From positions 1-48,683 of the forward strand of contig CAHJWO010000003.1 in NCBI GenBank assembly GCA_903642295.1: a stretch of DNA of 48,683 nucleotides, read 5' to 3'. The notes beneath the pieces are model-generated. The model did no database searches and was not told the DNA's origin. It saw only the letters and a program-made list of their open reading frames with translations. Every line of letters starts with the position of its first letter. Position 1 is the first letter of the stretch. Origin of the DNA: PVC group bacterium (lineage in GTDB: Bacteria; Verrucomicrobiota; Verrucomicrobiia; Chthoniobacterales; SZAS-18). Below, one piece after another: positions 7,363-16,829 of the stretch. Position numbers and translations under genes: made by a program.

Positions 7363-7389
7363 AGTTGCGACGCCCGCGACGCCTGCGAC
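7363..7389. repeat. Three-unit nonamer block
   Basis: The units agttgcgac, gcccgcgac and gcctgcgac are 9 nt each; on the other strand they read GTCGCNNNN. The same unit occurs in four copies at 34469-34504. The block lies in the divergent gap between glnII and the kinase gene, upstream of the glnII promoter. No coding role is seen. Confidence 0.6.
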
Positions 7390-7471
7390 GTAAAATTGGC
7401 ATTTCCGCCATTTTCCGCGCGATAAATCCTTGGACCTTTCCCGAACGGTGGTTTCTTGATTCCGCAACCTC

Positions 7472-7888
7472 ATGGAACAAGTCAAAGACACGCTCCGCGC
7501 CACCGTGCGCCTTTCCTACGATGGACGCGTGTACAAGACCTTTCGCGGCCCGCGGGCGCAGGAGCGTTTCGACAACGAGGCCCGCGTCCTGCGTCACCTG
7601 GCGCAGCGCGGCTGCGACTTTGTCCCGCGCCTCCTCGAAGCCGACCCCGCCACCCTACGTCTGGTCACGACCAACTGCGGCCGCCGGGTCGAACACCTCG
7701 ACGCCGACCGCGCCCGGGAAATCTTTGAATCCCTCTACGCCTACGGCGTGCGCCACGACGACGCCGAAACCCGCAACATCACCTACAACCAGCGGACGGG
7801 GCACTTCTGCGTGATCGACTTCGAGTTCGCGCGCACCTTCGACGGCCCCACCCCGCCCCCGCCCCAACCCGCCGATGCCGCCGCCTGA
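7472..7888 (+). CDS. Minimal protein kinase-fold protein paired with PP2C
   Basis: At 138 residues this is about half a normal protein kinase, yet it keeps the key positions in order: Lys22 in GRVYKTF (ATP-binding Lys), Glu36 in the following helix (FDNEARVLRHL), His95-Asp96-Asp97 with Asn102 (catalytic loop, HDDAETRNI) and Asp116-Phe117-Glu118 (metal-binding DFE in place of DFG). The arrangement recalls small kinases such as Bud32 and the lipopolysaccharide kinase/aminoglycoside phosphotransferase group. The C-terminal lobe is almost absent after DFE, ending in a Pro-rich tail. The stop overlaps the start of the PP2C gene by 14 bp, so the two are probably translated together and may act on the same target. 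Substrate unknown. Confidence 0.7.
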   Translation: MEQVKDTLRATVRLSYDGRVYKTFRGPRAQERFDNEARVLRHLAQRGCDFVPRLLEADPATLRLVTTNCGRRVEHLDADRAREIFESLYAYGVRHDDAETRNITYNQRTGHFCVIDFEFARTFDGPTPPPPQPADAAA

Positions 7889-8831
7889 TCACCGCTCCCT
7901 CGCTACTCCCCATCGTCTGCGCTGGCACGGCCACACGGATCGGGGCCGCGTCCGGCCCAACAACGAGGACGCCTTCCTCTGCCTGCAATTCGACGCGCAG
8001 GAAGTCCGCTACCTCGGCAAGATCGGCGACGCCTCCAGCGTCGGAAACGACCACGTTTTCGCGGTCAGCGACGGCATGGGCGGCGCGTCGGCGGGCGAGT
8101 TCGCCAGCCGCATCACGGTGGAGAAAGTCATGCGCATCATGCCGGGGGTCTTCAAGCAATCGGCGGTCGGGATCGAGGCGGGCTACGCCGACGTGCTGGA
8201 AGAACTCTTCGAGCAAATCCACCGGGCGCTGACCTTTGTCGGCTACTCCTACGAGGAAACCGCCGGGATGGGCGCGACGCTGAGCCTGTGCTGGTTCACC
8301 TCGGGTTGGATGTACTTCGCGCACATCGGCGACAGCCGCGTTTACTACCTGCCGGGGCGCGAGGGCGGCATCCGGCAGCTCACCCAGGACGACACCTACG
8401 TCGGTTGGCTCTACCGGCAGGGCAAGCTCAACGAGCGCGAGGCGCGCACCCACCCCCGGCGCAACGTGCTGCAAAAGGCACTCGGGGCGGGCAACCAGTA
8501 CGTCGATCCACAGGTGGGCGCGGTGGCCTGCGAGCCAGGCGACCGATTTCTGCTCTGCACGGACGGCTTGGTGGACGGCCTGTTCAACCAGCAACTCCTG
8601 GATTTCGCCACTCCCGAGGAAACAGACGGCGAAACCCGCAACGCCGCGCACCACCTCGTCGTCGCCGCCGTGGAACGCTCCGGGCGAGACAACACCACGG
8701 CGCTGCTGGTGGAGGTGCTGGCAGAAGAAGATGCAAGAGGCGGGATGCAGGATGCGGGATGCAGGATGCAGGATGCAGGATGCAGGATGCAGGATGAGAA
8801 CCCATCCATTAGCCCTTTTAGTCGCCGCTGA
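7875..8831 (+). CDS. PP2C-family serine/threonine protein phosphatase
   Basis: Metal-dependent phosphatase that removes phosphate from Ser/Thr residues. PP2C motifs are present in order: GRVRPNNEDAF (metal-binding Asp32), VSDGMGG (Asp66), GMGATLSLCWF, HIGDSRVYYL, LCTDGLVDGL and GRDNTTALLVEV. It lacks a membrane segment, so it is cytoplasmic. It overlaps the small kinase gene, suggesting a kinase-phosphatase switch. The catalytic domain ends at about residue 285. The last 35 or so residues are read from an array of GGATGCN heptamers (8742-8797) and give MQDAGCR repeats, probably not part of the fold. The MPPPDH start overlaps the kinase tail. Confidence 0.9.
   Translation: MPPPDHRSLATPHRLRWHGHTDRGRVRPNNEDAFLCLQFDAQEVRYLGKIGDASSVGNDHVFAVSDGMGGASAGEFASRITVEKVMRIMPGVFKQSAVGIEAGYADVLEELFEQIHRALTFVGYSYEETAGMGATLSLCWFTSGWMYFAHIGDSRVYYLPGREGGIRQLTQDDTYVGWLYRQGKLNEREARTHPRRNVLQKALGAGNQYVDPQVGAVACEPGDRFLLCTDGLVDGLFNQQLLDFATPEETDGETRNAAHHLVVAAVERSGRDNTTALLVEVLAEEDARGGMQDAGCRMQDAGCRMQDENPSISPFSRR
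8742..8797. repeat. GGATGCN heptamer array, eight units, forward
   Basis: Eight units, (A/G)GGATGC with the last ending GATGA, lie inside the 3' end of the PP2C gene. They are translated there as repeats of MQDAGCR, because three heptamers make seven codons. An inverted array of 13 units follows 47 bp later at 8845-8935, so the two could form a long imperfect stem. Confidence 0.85.
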
Positions 8832-8844
8832 ATTTTCTCTCCAC

Positions 8845-8935
8845 CTGCATCCCATATCCTGCATCCCGCATCCTGCATCCTGCCTCCTGCCTCCTGCCTC
8901 CTGCCTCCTGCCTCCCGCATCCTGCATCCTGCATC
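8845..8935. repeat. Inverted heptamer array of 13 units before tauE
   Basis: Thirteen units read ctgcatc, ccatatc, ctgcatc, ccgcatc, ctgcatc, five ctgcctc, ccgcatc and two ctgcatc. They are the reverse complement of the GGATGCN family and face the array at 8742-8797. TTTTT follows at once (8936-8940), so the long stem plus T run resembles an intrinsic terminator for the PP2C transcript. It ends 11 bp before the proposed tauE start. Confidence 0.85.
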
Positions 8936-8946
8936 TTTTTCCCGTT

Positions 8947-9714
8947 GTGCTGCAGCTTCTCCTTCTCTGCGGTTTTGCCTTCCTGGCCGGGTTCATCGAC
9001 TCGGTGGTGGGCGGCGGTGGGTTGATCCAGCTGCCCGCGCTCCTGTTGATCCTGCCTTCCTCGCTGCCCTTTGCCACCGTGTCGGGCACGAACAAAAGCG
9101 TCGGTTTTACCGGGACGCTCTCGGCGGCGGGGAACTACGCGCGGCACGTCCGCATCGAGTGGCGCGTGGCGCTGCCCGGCGCGGCGATGGGCTTCGTGTT
9201 TTCCGCCCTGGGTTCGAGGACGGTCAGCCACCTCGATCCGGCGTTGCTGCGTCCGATGGTGCTGGGGATGCTCGTCGCCGTGGCGATCTATACCTTCGCG
9301 CGCAAGGATTTCGGATCGTTGCACGCGCCGAAGTTGAACCACCGCCAACAGTTCTGGATCGGTGCGTTGGCCGGAGCCGTGCTCGGCTTTTACGACGGGT
9401 TCTTCGGGCCGGGCACGGGCAGCTTTTTGATCTTCATCTTTATCGGCGTGTGCGGGTTCGACTTCCTGTCGGCCTCGGCGGCGGCCAAGGTCATCAATTC
9501 GGCGACCAACCTCGCTTCGGTGATCTACTTCGCGGCGACCGGGCACATCCTCTACCACCTCGCGGTGCCGATGGCCGCGTGCAACGTGCTGGGATCCTTC
9601 GCCGGCACGCGCCTGGCGATCCTGCGCGGCAGCCGGTTCGTGCGAATCTTGTTCCTGATTGTGGTGAGCGCCATCATCTGCAAGCTCGCCTACGACATGG
9701 CGCACCCCAGGTAG
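8947..9714 (+). CDS. TauE/SafE-family sulfite/anion exporter permease
   Basis: Inner-membrane protein of 255 residues with about eight hydrophobic segments. The family marks are FLAGFIDSVVGGGGLIQLPALL near the N-terminus and, in the second half, FYDGFFGPGTGSFLIF, the internal repeat of the family. Members export sulfite, sulfoacetate or other organosulfonates, or are of unknown substrate. The start is uncertain: the frame stays open upstream through the heptamer array, and the GTG at 8947 gives the normal family start (VLQLLLLCGFAFLAGF). The TAG stop at 9712-9714 lies in a repeat element. No sulfur-metabolism gene is adjacent, so the substrate cannot be inferred. Confidence 0.85.
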   Translation: MLQLLLLCGFAFLAGFIDSVVGGGGLIQLPALLLILPSSLPFATVSGTNKSVGFTGTLSAAGNYARHVRIEWRVALPGAAMGFVFSALGSRTVSHLDPALLRPMVLGMLVAVAIYTFARKDFGSLHAPKLNHRQQFWIGALAGAVLGFYDGFFGPGTGSFLIFIFIGVCGFDFLSASAAAKVINSATNLASVIYFAATGHILYHLAVPMAACNVLGSFAGTRLAILRGSRFVRILFLIVVSAIICKLAYDMAHPR

Positions 9715-9795
9715 GGACGGCGCTCCGCCGCCGTCCCTGACTGTCTGGTCGAATCCATCCAAGGTAGGGATGGCTCTCCGAGCCCTTCCCTGGAC
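9709..9795. repeat. Two tandem AGGTAGGGA elements after tauE
   Basis: AGGTAGGGACGGCGCTCCGC with its inverted partner CCGCCGTCCCT lies at 9709-9730 and starts with the tauE stop codon. A second copy, AGGTAGGGATGGCTCTCCGA with CCCTTCCCTGG, lies at 9763-9795. Both fold into GC-rich hairpins. They are followed by a different inverted repeat at 9796-9934. Confidence 0.75.
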
Positions 9796-9934
9796 CTCCG
9801 ACAAAAGTCGGAAATGGTCCGCCGATGCCGCAGATTTTCGCAGATTAAAACCAGACCACGCACCGGCTTCCCTCCCGATCTTTTCCTCAATCTGCGGAAA
9901 TCTGCGTTATCGGCGGACTTTTGTCGGAAATCTC
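9796..9934. repeat. Long inverted repeat of CGCAGATT type
   Basis: The left arm (9796-9846) runs from tccgacaaaagtc through gtccgccgatgccgcagat to cgcagatt. The right arm (9889-9934) is close to its reverse complement (aatctgcggaaatctgcg, then cggcggacttttgtcgga). The spacer is about 42 bp. A relative with the same outer ends (CCGGCAAAA/TTTTGCCGG) and 9-nt units lies at 37448-37575. It separates tauE from the esterase gene. Confidence 0.75.
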
Positions 9935-10012
9935 CTGACTGTCCGGTCGAGCGCACCCGGCAACCGTCGCGTCCTCCCCTTGCATTCCCGGACCGCCGAC
10001 GCAACTTGACCC

Positions 10013-10828
10013 ATGCGTCCCCTCCTCCTTTGCGGCCTGCTCGCCGCCGTCACCGTTCCCCTGCACGCCGAAGAAAACCGTTGGGTCTCGCTCGACGGCC
10101 AGCCCGTTCCCCCGCCCAAATCCTACTACAAAGCCGAATGGCAATCCGAGGTCGTCGCGCCCGGCGAGCAACCTTGTCTGGAACTCTTTCCCACGTCCAG
10201 GAAACCCGCCCACGGCACGGTCATCATCGCACCCGGCGGCGGCTACGAGAACCTTTCGACGAGCAAGGAAGGCAGCAATCTCGCCGTCCCCCTCAATGAA
10301 AGCGGCTGGGATGCCGCCGTGTTGATCTACACCGTGGGCAAGAAGGAAGACAAAGACCACGTCAAACAGCAGGCGCTTGACGAAGCGGAAAAGGCGCTCG
10401 CCCTGGTACGGAAACGCGGCGGCGACCTTGGACTCTCTTCGGCGCAGGTCGGCGCGATGGGGTTTTCCGCCGGCGGCCACCTGGTGATGCGCTTGGCCCA
10501 CGAGACCGCCCAGAGCGCGCCTCTGAGCTTTCTGATCGTGATGTACCCGGCCTACCTGTCGAAGGACGGCCAATTGCTGCCGGAAATCGCCCCCCCGAAA
10601 ATCCCTATTTTCCTCTGCGTGGGCGACCAGGACCAATTCCTGCCGGAATCGGTCGCCCTGGATAAGTATTGCCGCGAGCACGACCTCCGGTGTGATTACC
10701 ACCTTGCCCTGGATGTCGGCCACGGCTTCGGCCTGACGGAAAATCTTCCCGGAGGCGCGAAGGACTGGCCCACCAAGCTTGTTACCTTCCTGGCGTCGCT
10801 GCCTGCCCCCGAGGCAGCCAAACCTTAA
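10013..10828 (+). CDS. Secreted alpha/beta hydrolase (acetylxylan esterase-like)
   Basis: Predicted exported esterase of 271 residues. It starts MRPLLLCGLLAAVTVPLHA-EEN, a signal peptide with a likely cleavage after LHA. The hydrolase core has an oxyanion-region motif GTVIIAPGGGYENLS, the nucleophile elbow GFSAGGH (Ser152), Asp in GDQDQFLP and the catalytic His in VGHGFG. This order matches the BD-FAE/Axe esterase group, which deacetylates xylan or other acetylated sugars. No other polysaccharide genes are nearby, so the substrate is open. The start codon follows CTTGACCC and has no Shine-Dalgarno sequence. Confidence 0.87.
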   Translation: MRPLLLCGLLAAVTVPLHAEENRWVSLDGQPVPPPKSYYKAEWQSEVVAPGEQPCLELFPTSRKPAHGTVIIAPGGGYENLSTSKEGSNLAVPLNESGWDAAVLIYTVGKKEDKDHVKQQALDEAEKALALVRKRGGDLGLSSAQVGAMGFSAGGHLVMRLAHETAQSAPLSFLIVMYPAYLSKDGQLLPEIAPPKIPIFLCVGDQDQFLPESVALDKYCREHDLRCDYHLALDVGHGFGLTENLPGGAKDWPTKLVTFLASLPAPEAAKP

Positions 10829-11096
10829 ACGTTGAGGGTGAAATGGCTGGCGTAACCGATGGCGGACCCGTCTTCAGCCCCGGCAGGGGCGACAGACCTC
10901 AGTCCACGGCGTCAGCCGTGGGAATCATCGCCCCACGCGGATAGCCCCGGCAGGGGCGTAAGAAAACTCGCTGTCCCGACCGATCCAGGCGCACTGCTTC
11001 CTCGCGCTCCTGCCGCGGCTAAAGAAGTAGATAATTCGCCTGGATCTCAGACCAAAGATAAACCCCGACCACCACGAAAAGGCCAATTCTTCGCTT
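10829..11096. repeat. Esterase-rdgB gap with CCCCGGCAGGGGCG repeats
   Basis: No gene is seen. AGCCCCGGCAGGGGCG occurs near 10876 and again near 10943, separated by ccacggcgtcagccgtgg, an inverted repeat of its own. The layout copies that at 5988-6081: a palindromic unit, an inner palindrome, then the unit again followed by GTAAGAAAA. It lies between the convergent esterase and rdgB genes. Confidence 0.65.
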
Positions 11097-11735
11097 TCAC
11101 CATGACTTTTCCGTCTGCAAAAACTCCGCCGCCAGCCGCAGTGCCTCCCCCCGGTGGCTGAGCCGGTTTTTTACCTCCGGCGGCAACTCGGCGAAGGTAT
11201 CCTGATAACCTTCCGGGATGAACAATGGATCGTAGCCGAAACCGCCTTCCCCCCGCGCCGCCGGGATGATCAACCCCTCCACCGCGCCGTCGAACTGGCC
11301 GACCACCTCGCCGCCCCGCGCCACGGCGATGCAACAGCGAAAACGCGCCGTGGGCAACCGCCCGGGATTTTGCTGTAAAGCGGCACGTAACTCCCGGGTC
11401 AGCTTCTGGCGGTTCGCCTCGTCGTCGGCGTCGGCTCCGGCGTAACGCGCGGAGTACACCCCCGGCTCGCCGTGGAGCGCATCCACCTCTAGCCCGGAGT
11501 CATCCGCGATAACCCAGCCGGTCGGGAAATGCCGCGAACCGGCCACCGCCTTCAGCGCGGCGTTCGCGGCGAAGGTCGTGCCGGTTTCCTCCACGTCCGG
11601 CAGATCCGGGTGGGCGAGCAGATCTTCCACGGTCCAGCCATCGCCCAGGATGGCGCGAACCTCACCGGTCTTGTGGGCGTTGCGGGTGGCGAGGAGGATG
11701 CGCCGGGGGGCGGAATTTTCGGGGTTCAAGCTCAT
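11097..11735 (-). CDS. rdgB: Non-canonical purine NTP pyrophosphatase (RdgB/HAM1)
   Basis: House-cleaning enzyme that hydrolyses dITP, XTP and ITP to monophosphates and so keeps deaminated purines out of DNA. The protein of 212 residues has the family motifs in order: ILLATRNAHKTGEVRAIL, ETGTTFAANAALKA, IADDSGLEVDAL (catalytic Asp), PGVYSARYAG, GEGGFGYDPLFIP and the ending SHRGEAL. A longer frame extends upstream, but residues before MSLNPENSAP show no conservation, so the ATG at 11735 is used. It is transcribed away from leuS and converges with the esterase gene. Confidence 0.95.
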   Translation of the reverse strand: MSLNPENSAPRRILLATRNAHKTGEVRAILGDGWTVEDLLAHPDLPDVEETGTTFAANAALKAVAGSRHFPTGWVIADDSGLEVDALHGEPGVYSARYAGADADDEANRQKLTRELRAALQQNPGRLPTARFRCCIAVARGGEVVGQFDGAVEGLIIPAARGEGGFGYDPLFIPEGYQDTFAELPPEVKNRLSHRGEALRLAAEFLQTEKSW

Positions 11736-11807
11736 AACATGGGAAGAGGTGCGTTTGTGGGCAAGGAAAGACGCACGTTTAAAAAGAATCTTCAGAGGAG
11801 AAAAAAA

Positions 11808-11843
11808 GATAACGCAGATAACGCAGGTAACGCAGGTGCATGA
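11808..11843. repeat. Nonamer block (gataacgca)
   Basis: The units gataacgca, gataacgca, ggtaacgca and a partial ggtgcatga lie upstream of rdgB in the divergent gap to leuS (11736-12000). Nothing else recognisable is in this gap apart from the heptamer block at 11917-11965. Confidence 0.5.
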
Positions 11844-11916
11844 GACAACCACCGCGCCCGGTGCATATTGTTCCCGACATTCCTGATACTCCGTGTTATA
11901 AACCCAGCCCCCTCCG

Positions 11917-11965
11917 ACTTCCCCCTCCCCACTTCCGCGTTCCGACTTCCCCCTTCCCACTTTGA
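11917..11965. repeat. Seven-unit heptamer block upstream of leuS
   Basis: Seven 7-nt units: acttccc, cctcccc, acttccg, cgttccg, acttccc, ccttccc and actttga. They lie 36 bp before the leuS start codon. The block belongs to the same family and has the same orientation relative to the gene as the blocks before ispF and cysS, so it would be transcribed as a C/U-rich leader. Confidence 0.75.
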
Positions 11966-12000
11966 ACCCCGCCCCCCGGCGCACCTACTACTTTGTCGAT

Positions 12001-14667
<2,667 letters not shown>

Positions 14668-14688
14668 CGGTATCGTGCAGGCACCCCC

Positions 14689-15273
14689 ATGAAGAACGTC
14701 CGCTTTATCCTCGGGGCTGGATCGGTGCTGGCAGCGGTATTCGTACTGGGAGGTTGCGGCAAGCCAGCCGCCCCCCCGCCGACCGTCGAGGCCAAGGCGA
14801 CGCCCAGTCCGACGCCGTTGACTTCGCTGCTCGACGGAAAGGATCTCGACAGCGGCAAACTCCGCGCCAAGGCCAACAAAGCGGCAGATTCCATCGGCAA
14901 ATACCTGGAAACGCAGGATCCGAAGCTGCGGGAAAAATTTCAGCAGTTGAGCAACAAGGTCGCGGGCCGTTTCGGACAGGACAAGGATCATTGGCGCGAA
15001 AAGCTGGAAGCGAAACGCCACGAACTGGAACCGCAAATCGAGAAACTCAAGGCGCAGTTGGCGAAAGAGGGCGGCCAGACCAAAGACAAGCTGCGGGAGG
15101 AACTTTCCGAATTGGAGACCAGGAACGACACCACGGAACAGAAGCTTTCCAAGCTCGAAGTCATCGGCGCGGACGCCTGGAAAAAGTTCAAGGCGCAGTT
15201 GAAGGATGACGAGGCCCGGGAGCGGACCCCACCGGTGGATTCGCCGGACCCGAGTCCGGCCCCCTCCAGGTAG
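14689..15273 (+). CDS. Coiled-coil lipoprotein, unknown function
   Basis: Small lipoprotein of 194 residues. It begins MKNVRFILGAGSVLAAVFVLGGCGK, with a lipobox LGGC whose Cys24 would be acylated, followed by a Pro-rich linker. The rest (about 60-180) is charged and almost purely helical, with heptad-like patterns such as LREELSELETRNDTTEQKL, so a coiled coil in the periplasm is likely. I do not recognise a family. It starts 21 bp after leuS and may be cotranscribed. The ATG is preceded by GGCACCCCC. The TAG stop at 15271-15273 is supplied by a repeat element and the last residues are PSR. Confidence 0.7.
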   Translation: MKNVRFILGAGSVLAAVFVLGGCGKPAAPPPTVEAKATPSPTPLTSLLDGKDLDSGKLRAKANKAADSIGKYLETQDPKLREKFQQLSNKVAGRFGQDKDHWREKLEAKRHELEPQIEKLKAQLAKEGGQTKDKLREELSELETRNDTTEQKLSKLEVIGADAWKKFKAQLKDDEARERTPPVDSPDPSPAPSR

Positions 15274-15378
15274 GGAGGGGGTCCGAGGCCTGCCCTATCG
15301 CAGACGGCGACCCTTTTGGCGCGGCAGCCAGAAGGGCCTGCGGCCCAATGGGGACGGCCTCGGAGGCTTCCCTACCTT
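15268..15378. repeat. AGGTAGGGA palindromic element between convergent genes
   Basis: This 111-bp copy starts AGGTAGGGAGGGGGTCCGAG, inside which is the lipoprotein stop codon, and ends CTCGGAGGCTTCCCTACCTT. The pdeM-like gene running the other way stops with TGA at 15384-15386, 6 nt past the element. The centre has GGGCCTGCGGCCC followed by AATGGGGACGG, nearly identical to the copy at 46062-46121. Confidence 0.8.
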
Positions 15379-15383
15379 TACAC

Positions 15384-16067
15384 TCAGCCTTGCTTCGGCA
15401 GCGGCGGCAGCACCCGCTTCGGGCTGCACAACCATTGCCGCACGCCGCGCCCGAACTTGCCGCTGCCGCCCGCCGCCCACGGCGAAAACGCCGGCAGCAC
15501 CCACCGGTCGGCGGTCGCCACGAAAGCGGGGAGCTTGAGCGCCAGGCCCGCACCGTCGCGCAACATGCCCGCCGGATGGTGGTGACCGACGACCTCGCGC
15601 CTGCCGTCGGCTTCCGCCGGGGTCAAGCCGTCACCGTGGTGGAAGCAGAAGCGATTCGTCGTCCAGCACGGGTGCATCTCTTCCGCCGAAAATGCGCGGC
15701 GGTCGTGGTTGCCCGCAACCAGGATGACTTCGGTGTGCTCGCGCAGGGTCGCCAGCAGCCGCAAAGCCGCCGGTCGCGCCGCCCGGTCATGGACGAAATC
15801 GCCCGCGATCACGAGTTGCGCGGGCCGGTAATCCGTCAATAATTCCAGCAGGCGCGCCTCGACCGAATCCATGCCCCACAATGGGAACAGTGCGCCCGAC
15901 GCCCGCTGGCTCAGTTCGTACCCGAAATGCACGTCCGCCACCGCCAGCCAGCGTTCCACGCGATGGAAGAGGGCGAGACGAGCGTCGAGGATCGTGTCGG
16001 GATCGACCAGGACGCGGGTCGGGCCGAGCGGGGGAATGGTTGGCGGGGCGGTCGTCTGCGGGTTCAT
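15384..16067 (-). CDS. PdeM-like calcineurin-type phosphoesterase
   Basis: Metal-dependent phosphoesterase of 227 residues. The two-metal motifs are all present: ADVHFGYE (D-x-H), GDFVHD, GNHDRR and GHHHP. The layout matches the small PdeM/COG1407 group, sometimes called ligase-associated DNA damage response endonuclease. Its usual partners (Lhr-like helicase, ligase, exonuclease) are absent. Here it overlaps the end of a MOSC-domain gene by 4 bp (ATGA), so the two are translated together. Whether it acts on DNA or another phosphodiester is not known from the sequence. Confidence 0.82.
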   Translation of the reverse strand: MNPQTTAPPTIPPLGPTRVLVDPDTILDARLALFHRVERWLAVADVHFGYELSQRASGALFPLWGMDSVEARLLELLTDYRPAQLVIAGDFVHDRAARPAALRLLATLREHTEVILVAGNHDRRAFSAEEMHPCWTTNRFCFHHGDGLTPAEADGRREVVGHHHPAGMLRDGAGLALKLPAFVATADRWVLPAFSPWAAGGSGKFGRGVRQWLCSPKRVLPPLPKQG

Positions 16068-16540
16068 CGGCCTTCACTCCGCAGTACGCCGGAGGTCAGG
16101 ATTTGGGCGCGCAAACCGCCCCAGCCCTTGAGCGCCCGTTCCGCGCCGGGCCCGAACGCCTGGTCCATCCAATAGCACGGTTTGCATTCCTCGCAGCCGC
16201 GAAAGGCAACGCCCTGCAACTCGAAATCCTGTCCCTTGAGCGTGTTGAGGTCCAGGCCCGCGCAGACGACGTTGCGCCGGAAAACCGCCGGAGTTTTATC
16301 CCGCACCGCCAATTCGGCGCAGAGGTGTTCGTAAACTTCCTGCGCGAAAAACGTGATCTGCCCCTTGTAGTTATCCTTGAAGTCGAAGAATCGGTCGCCT
16401 TCGATCCCCTGCCCCGGCAGGCAACGGATTTCCGGCACTTCCAGCGTTGGATGACTTCCCACCGGCTTGCCGTGATGGCCGAAGAAATTATGGCCGGGCG
16501 AAACGTACAGGTGCAGGATTCGCAGCGGGGGCTGGAGCAT
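16064..16540 (-). CDS. MOSC-domain protein
   Basis: MOSC domains are the C-terminal domain of molybdenum cofactor sulfurases and stand-alone relatives such as YiiM, which bind Moco and transfer sulfur or hydroxyl groups. The 158-residue protein has GQGIEGDRFFDFKDNYKGQITFF (the MOSC opening G-I-x-GDR), FRRNVVCAGLDLNTLKGQDF and the cysteine motif GCEECKPC, which fits a Moco-binding role. The start at 16540 (MLQPPLRILHLY) is chosen because the frame further upstream is only translated heptamer repeat. It lies next to fdhD, transcribed away from it, so a part in Mo-enzyme maturation is likely. Confidence 0.85.
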   Translation of the reverse strand: MLQPPLRILHLYVSPGHNFFGHHGKPVGSHPTLEVPEIRCLPGQGIEGDRFFDFKDNYKGQITFFAQEVYEHLCAELAVRDKTPAVFRRNVVCAGLDLNTLKGQDFELQGVAFRGCEECKPCYWMDQAFGPGAERALKGWGGLRAQILTSGVLRSEGR

Positions 16541-16583
16541 CAGGAAACGTAGGGAGTCGCGGGCGTAAAGTCCAGTGCGGGGA

Positions 16584-16701
16584 AGGATGCGGGATGCGGG
16601 ATGCGGGATGCAGAGGATGCAGAGGATGCAGAGGATGCAGGATGCAGGATGCAGGATGCAGGATGCAGGATGCAGGATGCAGGATGCGGGACGCGGGATG
16701 C
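16584..16701. repeat. GGATGCN array with a 9-nt variant, MOSC-fdhD gap
   Basis: About 15 units: one aggatgc, three gggatgc, three agaggatgc (9 nt), seven aggatgc, then gggacgc and gggatgc. It fills the space between the divergent MOSC and fdhD genes. All frames through it stay open and give MQDAGCR- or ASCILHP-type strings, so neighbouring genes are easily mis-extended through it. The rest of the gap (16702-16829) shows no recognised promoter. Confidence 0.85.
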
Positions 16702-16829
16702 GGGATAGTGCGGTTGGAGGTGAGCGAATGCTCGGCAGCCGTTTGCGTTGTTCCGGGCGATACTTTAATCTCGAACAGGTCGCTGGAATTGCGCTCGGCT
16801 TTTCAACGTCATCGATCCCCCCACGGTTT

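Noticed and set aside
7236-7814. A 192-residue plus-strand frame upstream of and overlapping the kinase
   Set aside because: It is in another phase from the kinase-like protein, Arg/Pro/Thr-rich and without motifs. The frame at 7472 has ordered kinase residues and overlaps PP2C.
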